The position numbers and the translations under genes are program-made. This document shows, one piece after another, positions 53,801-61,744 of a stretch of DNA of 64,000 nt. The stretch covers positions 1-64,000 of IMG/VR virus record IMGVR_UViG_3300023108_001277. One strand, written 5' to 3'. Each line of letters starts with the position of its first letter. Within the stretch, counting starts at the first letter, position 1. Source of the stretch: a virus. The notes below the pieces were generated by a model. That model was not told the origin of the DNA. It was given only the letters and a program-made list of their open reading frames with translations, and ran no database searches.

Positions 53801-56800
53801 AACATCGCCTTGCTCGTACCAAACATATCTTACAGTACTTAGATCCCACCAAATTTGTCCTACGTGTGTTGCACCCCAGTTTGTATCTGGATCAACATTA
53901 AGGCCACGATCACTTGTTGTGTAAATTGCAGGATCTTTTGCACTCTTATAAGATATTTCTGTTTCTGCAATGTAAGGTATTTTTCCTTTTATAGGATCAA
54001 TAGTCTCTAAGAAATCAACAACAGTTTGTGAATCTGTACGATACGTCATTACCTTCTCAACACTAAACGGATCAGTTAAACTGTCTTGTTGTCTTAGAGT
54101 ATTCCAGCCTGCTGACGCTTCTTTCTGATACACAAATAGCATACCAGTGTCGTTGCCATTGTATGTAAAGTATGGTGCACCTACATATAAACTTGTTGTA
54201 CTAAAATCGAGACCTGTACCAAATGCATCATTTGATTGTAAATCGTTGCTTGAAAGTTTTTGTCCAAATACATATGTTGTGCCTAACTTTGTAAATGTAT
54301 AAACACTACCAGTACCTGTTTCTGTATCTACAAACGATGTTGATTTAGCATCAAAAGAAGTTTCGTTATTATCAAACAAAGTAATAGCACTATTCGATCC
54401 GCCTTTACCTGCAACTGCAAAACTTAAACCGTCTGGGTTAACTGAAACATTGCTACCAAACTGCTCGCCACTTAGGTTAGTTGGACTTGTAAGTTTTTGT
54501 TTATATGTATAACCAACCGTTGAGTCACCTTGTGTCTGTCTTTCAAATACATAAACAGCACCTTGGTTAATACTGTCATCATCATTTAATGGTGCACCAA
54601 TAACAAGCACATCGCCATTTCTACTTAACGACAACGAAGATCCAAATAAATCTGATTTGCTAAGAGTGTCAACTGTTGTTGCATCAATAGTTTGAATTAA
54701 ATTATAACCTGTACCGTCCCAATAGTAAATGTAAACAGCACCGGTATCCACTGTTGTACTATCAGACTCAAGTTCTTTGTTCCTTGCAGAAACTGCAAGT
54801 ATACTCATGTCGATTGAGGCTGTAAGTTTTTCACCAAATCTATCATTAGGATGATCAGATGGAGCAGTTAATTCCCATTCTGCATTTAGATCCCAACCGT
54901 TTGTTCCTTTTGTATAAACATATACTCCGCCAGCGTTATTTGCTCTGCCAGGAGCACCAACTACCATTCTTGTATCACTTACAGCAACACTTGAACCAAA
55001 TTCTTCGTTGTTTGCAGGTCTTGGACTTGCAATAATATGTGTTGGATCATAAATGTTTGTTAAAGAATTATATGTTGACAGTTTAACAACGCCTTGCTTT
55101 GTATAACTGCTAGCCGTACCTGTTAAGCCAACAGTATTAAATCTTGGCTTTTCAGGATCTGTAATTGTTTTTACAAAAGAAGCATACGGAGCACCAGCAA
55201 CTAATGTATTAGTTGTTTGCGATAAACTAAGACTTGAACCTAGACCGGCCGGTACTGATGGTGAAACTAATTGGTCTACAAGGCTTTCACTAATATTAAA
55301 ACCAGAACTTCCTTCTAGTGTGCTAATGTCCGTATTAAATTTACGTCTAAGAATTAAAACAGCACCTTCAACAGTTTGTCCTGGATTACCAACAACAATA
55401 GTTCTTCCTTGGTCACCGTATTTTACAGTTGAAGCATAAGTTTTTGCATCACTAGCAATAAGTTGAACTTGATTTTCAGCATATGCTTTTGTTTTCTCAA
55501 AAACTCTCCAAGTACCGTCACTAACATCGTCGGCCCATATCTTTGTTCCTTCAGCAAATTCTGCTACGTCTTTAATATCATTAATCTTGTCAGGACTACT
55601 TACACGAACAGGTAATAGTTCTAGTATTGTACCTGAAGCACTATCTTCTGCAAGTGTAATAGTTAATAATTCTGTTGTAATAGTAAAAGAAGTTAATCCT
55701 AAAACACTATTAACTAAATGTGTTCCGTTAATTTGATTATCAAATTGTTTGATAACAATAGTATCGCCTTCTTTTAATCCATGAGGTATATTTGTATGTA
55801 AAGTTATGGTACCATTATCAACCGACACTTGGTTATCTTCTGTTTGTACTAGTCTTGCACGATTAGCAGTTAAACGATAAATGTTCCATGTATCACTTTT
55901 ATCACGTGCTACCCATACAGATGCTCCCTCATTTAAAGTAGGAAGTGTAGTATCTGTTAACAAGTCTTCACTGTTAAACACTGTGTGATCAACATCATCT
56001 AACCTAGCAAAACCCGCTGTTGGTATTTTTTGTATTGAATTAAGACTTACACCGTCTTGTGTTGTATCAAAGTTTTTCCAAACATCAACACTAAAGTTAT
56101 CTGGTTTTAATGTTAAATCGCTTGACAATAATTCTATAGTATTTGTATCTGAATTTGAAGTTTTTGCAGTCACAAATTCGTATGCTTGTGGATTCTCAAC
56201 ATTATCTTTTTCACTTAAAACTACTTCAAGTTCTTTTGTTGTAGATCCACTACCTAAAGATCCAATCTTAATTGCCCAGTTATCTGTAATGCTTAGATCA
56301 GTTGACGTTCCGTCAATAGTTAAACGATTTAATTTTTCTAAAGAGTTTCTTGTACCTTTTTCTTTAATAAATCCTGAATAAAACTTATACTGAGCAATAT
56401 CATCTCTAACCATATTATCAAGATATAATCTCTTTTGATAACCTGTTAAGTGTTGGCTCAGTTTAGTAGTTTCACTGTCAAAGTTTTCACTTTCTAAACT
56501 ATAAAAATCTTCGTATGAACTTGCTTTATAGTCCAAGTTAGGCAATAACTCAGCAACAGGTTTATCTCCTATAAACACCCATTCACTAAAATTAAATGCT
56601 TTTGTGGCTGGTAAAAACTTCTTAGCACTGTAAAACTTACTCTTGTGTCTTACAACATCACCAAGATTATAATCTTTACCATCAATGTAATCTGCTACTA
56701 CCGCTTCGTCAAACACAAAACCCGGACTTACATAATCACCATCCCATTCACTTGTTTTGAATCCAACTAATTTAATACGTTTTTGTCTGTATCCTGCTTC

Positions 56801-59800
56801 TTGATCATATATCACATCGCCAAATTGACTCTTATCATCAAAGACTACAATGTGTTCCCATTGTACAAGATTTAACACAGCAAAGAAAATACCTCGTTGT
56901 GTATTCTTTGTTGTTATATTAAACTTGCCTGAACCTCTAACAATACTAATATTGTCTTTTGGTAGTGGAGTTCCGTTAGCACTTAAGATACTGTATTCAT
57001 AAAAACTGTTTAAAACATTGTCAACAGTAGCATACTTGTATTCAAAACTTAAACTATCTGCAAAAGGACTTAGTGAAATAACACTGCCTTCTGCCCAATT
57101 CTGTGTTGTCCAATACAAAAACTCTCTACCAGATAAATCCCAGTCTTGAATTGTTGCTGTTTCACGTTGGAATATATCAAATACAAAACCTTGTTCTTTT
57201 AGGTATTCTTGATATCCTAAAATAACGTCATATACCTCTTGTGCTCTAGGATATACTGTTCCATAAGACACTTCAGTTATTTTAGATTCAAATGCTTTTG
57301 CTTTTGCAACTTCTGTTCCGCCAGTGACCGGCAACTCTCCAAGTTTTGTAAACTTGCTATTATCAAAAGTTTCAGTTGATGTATGGTTAATTGAAACTCT
57401 ATAATATTCTCCACCAAATTCTACAATCTGTCCTTTTCCATAAAACTTCTCTGAATCCCAAATAACAAATTTTGCTTGTTTGCCACCTACATTTACAGCA
57501 ATATCATTCTTTCCATGCTTAGGCTTATAAATGCTAAACCAAGGTTTAATATTATCATAACCTCTAACTAAAAATCCTTTTGCTGTTTTTTCAACAATAA
57601 TACCTGAAACTCTTACATTTCTTATAGGATTACTTTTTCTTAATGTAAGTTGGTAGTTTTCACTTGGTAAGAAAATACTATTATCTGCTGTATTAGGATT
57701 TGAACTTTCTGCTAATACACGCAATCTATTTTTGTTTGCAAATCCACCTAACTTGTATGTTAAGTTGCTTGATGTATTTGTAAGATAATCGTAAAATGTT
57801 TCTTTTACATCTTTATCAAAACTTTTAATGTATTCTACAATAGGAACATGATAACCTAAACCTAAGAAACGTTCATTGTTAAATCTTAAGTCTTTAATTT
57901 TTGCTTCTTTAAGACTAAAGATTTTTCCATTATCTGCATAAACAACGTTTCCACTTGGTGTAATTTCGTTTTGGTTAACATCGAATAAACTACCAAAGTA
58001 TTGTGCTGGTTTTGTTAAGCCTACTGCTACTTGTAATGCAAACGGAAACCAACTTGACTTTCTCCAAGCAGTTTCTGCTGGGCCTTCGTCACCAAATTTC
58101 CAAGCATTTTTAATTTCTGTAATAAAAATTGCTTTTACAATATTGATTTTGCTAGGATCAATCAACTCACCGTATTCGTCAACAGGTAAATTTTTAGACA
58201 AATTAGGTCTTGCATATGCAGGATAAATTTTTGTTCCGTTAGGATCTCTAACTAAACCGCGTTCAATGTCGTTCCATAACAAGTTATTACCACTAGTATA
58301 TGGTGCTTCACCATACTGTTCGTCCCACCATGTAGGTTTAAGAGTAATACCTAACATTTCCCATGGATGTGTGTGAGGGCGATCTGTATCAAAATAATCT
58401 TTATAAATTGCTCTCCAGTTTCCTGGAAGTTTTTGATCTTGTAAATTGATCATTGTGTTGAAGTTATATGTAAATGCGTCACCGCTCTGAGAAACATTGT
58501 TAGTTTCAAAATCTACATCAAATAAACTCTTCCAATAACCAAAATCAGTCCTTAAAACTTTATTAAATTCGTCTCTGGTATAAGCATCTGGTCTATAATG
58601 TCCAGGTTGTTCCTTAAGAATATCAAAAACATCACGATTGTATTTTACTTTAAGGTTATTATAAATTCTTTTTTCTAATTCAAGAATTAATTCATCTCTT
58701 TCGTCGTTATATGCTTTTGTTATTGATCCGTCGTGTCCTTGGATTACCTTTGTAGGATTAATATAACTGCTATCTACAAAAATTTCTGGAACATATGCTG
58801 GATATAAACCTAATTTAGTAGGAGAATGAGGAATAACATTACCTGTTGTATCATAATCGTTAACCTTAACTTTGTCTCCAACTGATAATTCTTTTTTAAT
58901 TGTGACAGTATTGTCTACTGCATCAAACTCATAGTCTGCATCTAAATAAAGTTGTACATCATTTAGGTAAACATAAACTGCACGATCACTTACTTTTGTT
59001 GTATCAAATGCATTATTAATTGCAAAAACATTTTGAGTTCCGTTTTTAACTTCAAATTCTAAACGTTCAACTTTTCTACCAAAGCCAGCCATGTCAGAAT
59101 AGAAGTACGGAGACGTTGTAATCTTATTTGAACCTAATTCGTATAAAATTTTATCAACATCATTTGCAACACTAGTTGTTCTTTCAATTTCTCCAGCCTT
59201 TTCAATAAACTGATCTTTAAAGAAGTTGTAATCATTTGCGTTTTTACGCATTGAATTAACAAAGTTTAAATTTTCTTGAACTAAAAACATAATTGCAGGT
59301 AAAACACTGCCTTTGTGTTTTACATATCTGCTACCATCTAAATGAATCTCGCTAATATCACGAGAGTTATTAGGACCTACAGAATTACCTGTAATAAAAC
59401 TATTGTTTTGGAATATAGTTTTAAAGTGATCACTAACACTACCTAATGTAAATGTTTTAAGATCATTGTTTTCACTATTATTAGTTAAGTTAATAGGCGG
59501 TTCATAAAACCCATTTTCGTTTGGTTTTTGATTTGTTTTAATTTTTAAAGTAATTCGTGTTCCTTGAGGAATTATAGAATTAAATTTAAGTTCATAAATT
59601 TGTCTTTCTCTATCAATAACCTTTTCAAAATCTGTTGTTTCTTTATATGTCTTACCATTATATTCAACTACAATGTCTAGATCATACTTATGAGGTTGAT
59701 TAATTGCGTTAACTGCAACAGTGTCAGTGTCAATTACAGTATCGACTACTTGTAAAATACGTTGAACAGTTTGTTTTCCTTTAACAAGTTCCCATCCACT

Positions 59801-61735
59801 AATAAACTTATCTTTAGCATAATCTTTTACTAGTCCACTTGCAGTATCAACTGTCTTTTGTGTTGTTCCTTCTTGGTAAGTAAACAACCCGTCGTCCCAA
59901 TTAAACTCAAATGTAATATCACCAACATTATTAATGTTTTGATATGCAATAGGAAATCCTAAAACAGGGTCATCTGATCCTGTTCCAATCTTATAACTTG
60001 CAAGTTTATTCCCATTAAATGTAGATGAAAAGTAATAATCTGTATCAGCAAAACTATTACCTGCACTATCATAAAGATCAAACAAAGGACTTTGATTTAA
60101 TATTGTCTTTTGTTGACCATTAATCCAACTAGTACCGTCAAAGTGCCAACTTGACCCTTGGTGTGTTTCGCCCGATGTTGCAACAACACTGTCATTAACT
60201 AACGGTTCATATACTTCTTCAAGATGTACTCTTTTAACACCGTTATGTTCAACAAAGTCAACTTCGTATACTTTACCTTTTACTGTAATGTCAGGATCTG
60301 CATTAAAAATAACACGCATACCTTTACGTAAAAGAACTTCGTCTACGTGGTATCCAAATGACCCTTCAACATCACTCATAGCATCTTTAGTATCAGTGTC
60401 AATTAAGTCAATATTACCAATACCATTAGTACCAAAGTTTACAAGTTTTAAGTTAGGTTTAAATTCAATAATAGGTCTTACTGCTCTATAATTTTCATCA
60501 AGCACAGGAGAAGTATTATTATACTCTGCACTTAATTCAATTACATCTTTATGTACCCATCTATTATACCGTGACCAAGGATTTTTATCCTTACTTGATC
60601 TATTAATTGTAATATATTCTGCTGTTAAAGGACTATTTTCTGTATCATCATAAGGAGTATCGTCAAACGGATCAACATCAAACTCATATTCTTCATTTTT
60701 AGCATAAAGTTCAGGAGTATCAAGTTCTGTTTCGTCAATTAAAACAATACTTTCGCCTACACCTTCAACATACCAATTTTTATTTCTGTATTTTGTTGGT
60801 AAAACATCTCCAACAAAATTAACTTTCATACCATTTGTTAACTGTACACCGTTTGCACTTTTAAATGTTGCCTTACTAATAATATCTTCTTCAACATCAA
60901 TACTTAAATCATCAGAGGTATTTCTAATTTCAAGTACACCTTGCATACTTTGATGATATTGACAAGCATAATAAAGCAAGTCTGGAGCATCAACTGGAAC
61001 TGTAAATGTAATTGTTCCTTGTTCAGCACCATTGTTTTCAACACCGTTGTTGTATTGGTCACCAATGCCTACTGTGTTGGCTGTTTTAATAAAGAAAGGA
61101 TGCCCTTGAGCATTTACTTTAAACTTATATGTGCCGCCTCTGTATAAAATTACTGTTGGGTTTTCACTAAACCCGTTTGGAGTAAACACAAATGAGTTTT
61201 CTCCGCTATTAGAAACTGAGTATTCGCTTTGTGTGTTTCCAGGATCGCCACTAATTGATACAGGATCTGGTCCTTGTGGCAACCAATAATACTGTCTGTA
61301 GTTGGCAAATTTATCAAAATCAAACAATGGATTCCATGCAAAGTAGTCTGCTTCAAACAATCTGTTATGATTGTCAGTTATTCCACCAAAGAAATCAATT
61401 TGATTAATTAAATCGTCGTATGTTCCTGTCCACTTATTTGAATTGTCAATAGGATTTTTTGTGACTGCTGACGGTAAGAAGTTATATTGACGTCTGTTTG
61501 CTGTTGGTTCTTGAATGTAAACATCAGTTGGTTTTGCATTTTCTGTATTTCTTGCGCCAACAAAACCATTTAGACGATCTAAGTTTCCTTTACTAATTAA
61601 CGCATCAACAGTTGCACCAAGAAACTTTCTATTAGTTTCTGTGCGAAAATACATAGGTAAAAGATCAGCACTATTACGCAACTTATCTTTGTTTTCTATG
61701 TTTACAGGCGTACCTTGTCTATCACTAAAAGCCAT
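47810..61735 (-). CDS. giant mosaic virion protein (4641 residues), downstream of gp6
   Basis: A single 13.9 kb frame. The start is AFSDRQGTPVNIENKDKL, then LPMYFRTETNRKFL as in large baseplate-region proteins of marine T4-like phages. Residues about 185-270 form a cupredoxin-like domain with possible type 1 copper ligands H212, C258, H261 and M264. About 2165-2540 hold repeated FG-GAP-like blades (GSSVAVSDTRMVVGAPG and similar). Many beta-sandwich repeats follow. About 3380-3560 is a YHYH domain (IYHYHSDPT, GYAFDGFPIYGPYG). It occupies the position of T4 gene 7, so a baseplate wedge or fibre role is likely. The late C-terminal part has further fibronectin-like repeats. Confidence 0.85.
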   Translation of the reverse strand: MAFSDRQGTPVNIENKDKLRNSADLLPMYFRTETNRKFLGATVDALISKGNLDRLNGFVGARNTENAKPTDVYIQEPTANRRQYNFLPSAVTKNPIDNSNKWTGTYDDLINQIDFFGGITDNHNRLFEADYFAWNPLFDFDKFANYRQYYWLPQGPDPVSISGDPGNTQSEYSVSNSGENSFVFTPNGFSENPTVILYRGGTYKFKVNAQGHPFFIKTANTVGIGDQYNNGVENNGAEQGTITFTVPVDAPDLLYYACQYHQSMQGVLEIRNTSDDLSIDVEEDIISKATFKSANGVQLTNGMKVNFVGDVLPTKYRNKNWYVEGVGESIVLIDETELDTPELYAKNEEYEFDVDPFDDTPYDDTENSPLTAEYITINRSSKDKNPWSRYNRWVHKDVIELSAEYNNTSPVLDENYRAVRPIIEFKPNLKLVNFGTNGIGNIDLIDTDTKDAMSDVEGSFGYHVDEVLLRKGMRVIFNADPDITVKGKVYEVDFVEHNGVKRVHLEEVYEPLVNDSVVATSGETHQGSSWHFDGTSWINGQQKTILNQSPLFDLYDSAGNSFADTDYYFSSTFNGNKLASYKIGTGSDDPVLGFPIAYQNINNVGDITFEFNWDDGLFTYQEGTTQKTVDTASGLVKDYAKDKFISGWELVKGKQTVQRILQVVDTVIDTDTVAVNAINQPHKYDLDIVVEYNGKTYKETTDFEKVIDRERQIYELKFNSIIPQGTRITLKIKTNQKPNENGFYEPPINLTNNSENNDLKTFTLGSVSDHFKTIFQNNSFITGNSVGPNNSRDISEIHLDGSRYVKHKGSVLPAIMFLVQENLNFVNSMRKNANDYNFFKDQFIEKAGEIERTTSVANDVDKILYELGSNKITTSPYFYSDMAGFGRKVERLEFEVKNGTQNVFAINNAFDTTKVSDRAVYVYLNDVQLYLDADYEFDAVDNTVTIKKELSVGDKVKVNDYDTTGNVIPHSPTKLGLYPAYVPEIFVDSSYINPTKVIQGHDGSITKAYNDERDELILELEKRIYNNLKVKYNRDVFDILKEQPGHYRPDAYTRDEFNKVLRTDFGYWKSLFDVDFETNNVSQSGDAFTYNFNTMINLQDQKLPGNWRAIYKDYFDTDRPHTHPWEMLGITLKPTWWDEQYGEAPYTSGNNLLWNDIERGLVRDPNGTKIYPAYARPNLSKNLPVDEYGELIDPSKINIVKAIFITEIKNAWKFGDEGPAETAWRKSSWFPFALQVAVGLTKPAQYFGSLFDVNQNEITPSGNVVYADNGKIFSLKEAKIKDLRFNNERFLGLGYHVPIVEYIKSFDKDVKETFYDYLTNTSSNLTYKLGGFANKNRLRVLAESSNPNTADNSIFLPSENYQLTLRKSNPIRNVRVSGIIVEKTAKGFLVRGYDNIKPWFSIYKPKHGKNDIAVNVGGKQAKFVIWDSEKFYGKGQIVEFGGEYYRVSINHTSTETFDNSKFTKLGELPVTGGTEVAKAKAFESKITEVSYGTVYPRAQEVYDVILGYQEYLKEQGFVFDIFQRETATIQDWDLSGREFLYWTTQNWAEGSVISLSPFADSLSFEYKYATVDNVLNSFYEYSILSANGTPLPKDNISIVRGSGKFNITTKNTQRGIFFAVLNLVQWEHIVVFDDKSQFGDVIYDQEAGYRQKRIKLVGFKTSEWDGDYVSPGFVFDEAVVADYIDGKDYNLGDVVRHKSKFYSAKKFLPATKAFNFSEWVFIGDKPVAELLPNLDYKASSYEDFYSLESENFDSETTKLSQHLTGYQKRLYLDNMVRDDIAQYKFYSGFIKEKGTRNSLEKLNRLTIDGTSTDLSITDNWAIKIGSLGSGSTTKELEVVLSEKDNVENPQAYEFVTAKTSNSDTNTIELLSSDLTLKPDNFSVDVWKNFDTTQDGVSLNSIQKIPTAGFARLDDVDHTVFNSEDLLTDTTLPTLNEGASVWVARDKSDTWNIYRLTANRARLVQTEDNQVSVDNGTITLHTNIPHGLKEGDTIVIKQFDNQINGTHLVNSVLGLTSFTITTELLTITLAEDSASGTILELLPVRVSSPDKINDIKDVAEFAEGTKIWADDVSDGTWRVFEKTKAYAENQVQLIASDAKTYASTVKYGDQGRTIVVGNPGQTVEGAVLILRRKFNTDISTLEGSSGFNISESLVDQLVSPSVPAGLGSSLSLSQTTNTLVAGAPYASFVKTITDPEKPRFNTVGLTGTASSYTKQGVVKLSTYNSLTNIYDPTHIIASPRPANNEEFGSSVAVSDTRMVVGAPGRANNAGGVYVYTKGTNGWDLNAEWELTAPSDHPNDRFGEKLTASIDMSILAVSARNKELESDSTTVDTGAVYIYYWDGTGYNLIQTIDATTVDTLSKSDLFGSSLSLSRNGDVLVIGAPLNDDDSINQGAVYVFERQTQGDSTVGYTYKQKLTSPTNLSGEQFGSNVSVNPDGLSFAVAGKGGSNSAITLFDNNETSFDAKSTSFVDTETGTGSVYTFTKLGTTYVFGQKLSSNDLQSNDAFGTGLDFSTTSLYVGAPYFTYNGNDTGMLFVYQKEASAGWNTLRQQDSLTDPFSVEKVMTYRTDSQTVVDFLETIDPIKGKIPYIAETEISYKSAKDPAIYTTSDRGLNVDPDTNWGATHVGQIWWDLSTVRYVWYEQGDVEFRKNNWGGLFPGSTIDIYEWVESDLSPEEWNNISDTTEGIAAGFSGQSKYDNNTFVLKRVYDTATNNFVNRYYYWVKNNVLLPQRVSTQIAVGLSEKIAVDTRRLPANEIANVIADPKGYGIKSLQLLDTNSFSLTNIKTSLSDTDVSLNVQYKKVKTNIPNHNSWLLLDEQQRDKIDNPLLIKKLYDSLVGFDDAGNTVPDSQLPVQKKYGLQIRPRQSMFVNRLGALETLFTYTNNLLAKSRIVDEKDLSGLFESDPQPTLISGRYDVKVDEFNDLDNIKTQDLEQATATATIVNGRVKSVEITNPGFGYVNPPNIEITTEGWGAKFQSTIDAQGRVTSIEVLKEGRDYTNGAIRIRPFKVLVDADSTANNYWTMYEWNIASEEWIRTNTQTYDVNRFWKYKDYVVEGFDVDSIIDFKVAEPYLLKTITPATGQLVEVANVGDGNKIVLRKVEANGTWNNNYDILFKANSTIEFDSSIYDYTGLNFGFAGAENFDINLYDEQPTQETRVILEQLYSNIFVDDLKYAWNEFLFTAIRYAISEQTFTDWAFKTSLISVKNNLGGFTKKINYNLDDPGNIQSYVEEIKPYSVTIKDMITSYNNREPSSIFTTDFDLPSRYNETKEEFEVLNETSEDITTEPFNQWFENYKFNVDSIEIAEAGDGYTQRPIVVISGGREDKPAIVQTTPFRVLTTTDYDNLYVYVNTTSVPDHFFNTTNVVSQNLVYQIPRFPSVPEVKVPTPLGAIGVAVNGVSIFNPSSAVTELLNGTTYTVNAVFSHEELGIDDGSGHPQEDGIYHYHSDPTFMYTKDPENHSPILGYAFDGFPIYGPYGFIATNDKTVKLIKSSYKLRTTPRADGSMPTGRYNEDYEFVQGHGDLDENNGRFIQTPEYPQGTYAYFITVDEQDDGTFEPAFPYIVGPHYHGNPLLPNGNGKMPQSGNINATATAYISRNKVNKIVVENPGAGYVSAPTVTITGGGNTTSTAKAVAILENNKVRTNKTELKFDRIGSTGIIADEEYVDTYTAKSGQVVYKLTYLPTLDKRDFVISVNNEAIFVENFDVSIETLTDKTYKKQVGHVVLKTLPKERSTVTITYKKNVKLMNAIDRINYFYEPTAGMPGKDPAQLMYGIEYPGVKVQGLDFGVSVGWDGLPWFSHGWDTFSGGNTDYAFRADGVATSFTLPYAPKQDEKINVYFDGVRQDPNNTPTIVGDGNTTAFTLNATPADGVLVVFRPEDSDGSVVPTDVNNLDTIIQGGNLSYSTATGQTPEEISLQGDGFVTPDTSHAPEEVVPGQIFDSLAMKVYNAPADGSPIIDITRHWGDGSETEFTFNKYPGTTDSIIVTVGPSNPTPTDTATRSSSYKVLGTDYTVDYANKKITLTSAPTDGQLVTITTLNVGGSEILEKEDYVDSGDSTIEFVLTSKYEDVKSAFVTVNGVKQDYAIYEDTDSGSAKIVLTNPPNDMTDAVTQITALSGLEKTYSEVVTDVHEVQSNDGLTYDLSQVPGNIEPFHAMVVVEANGRRLRAPDTIYYVANGVTLDYLASQDPEYPAFSLALGELEVHQNGVRLEPISDYQFNTATNLVTFYQGRLQAGDVIAITVLRGHDYEIRKHDDDDSSNAGYIKIINNSAEDSTGVGEGTILKITSFTNHDANLMRKEVFAGNTGGNYKLSRKAIDVAYVWVELNNIPLVADADYKILDDGYTVYIDNKFSQKSTDRVVITSFSEDRTHDGIGFTIFEDMLNRHHFKRISKQDTTVLTTKLLLGDTEISVQDASFFDTPSPEKRVPGVIFVGKERIEFYKINGNKLSQITRGTLGTGIAEHPVGTQVFDAGPTQTVPYKESLSVYEIIVRDGLPNGKSVHVLETINFSGSVNAHDQVEVYVGGRKLQKPTVSANPITKHDPSIAYDSEETNSLGVASDVVQLPEFTIEPVEDSTAKGYYKLILRDEPENGTEIKVVQKQGHVWYTAGVSTASNGVTLQRAESPQANFLLERSSGLPIINIKE
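47821..47828 (-). promoter_or_regulatory. possible T4-late-like element (AATAAATA)
   Basis: On the minus strand, 14 bases before the 219-residue gene. It is closer than usual, so a transcript would have a very short leader. Low confidence. Confidence 0.25.
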
Positions 61736-61744
61736 TTATCTACC

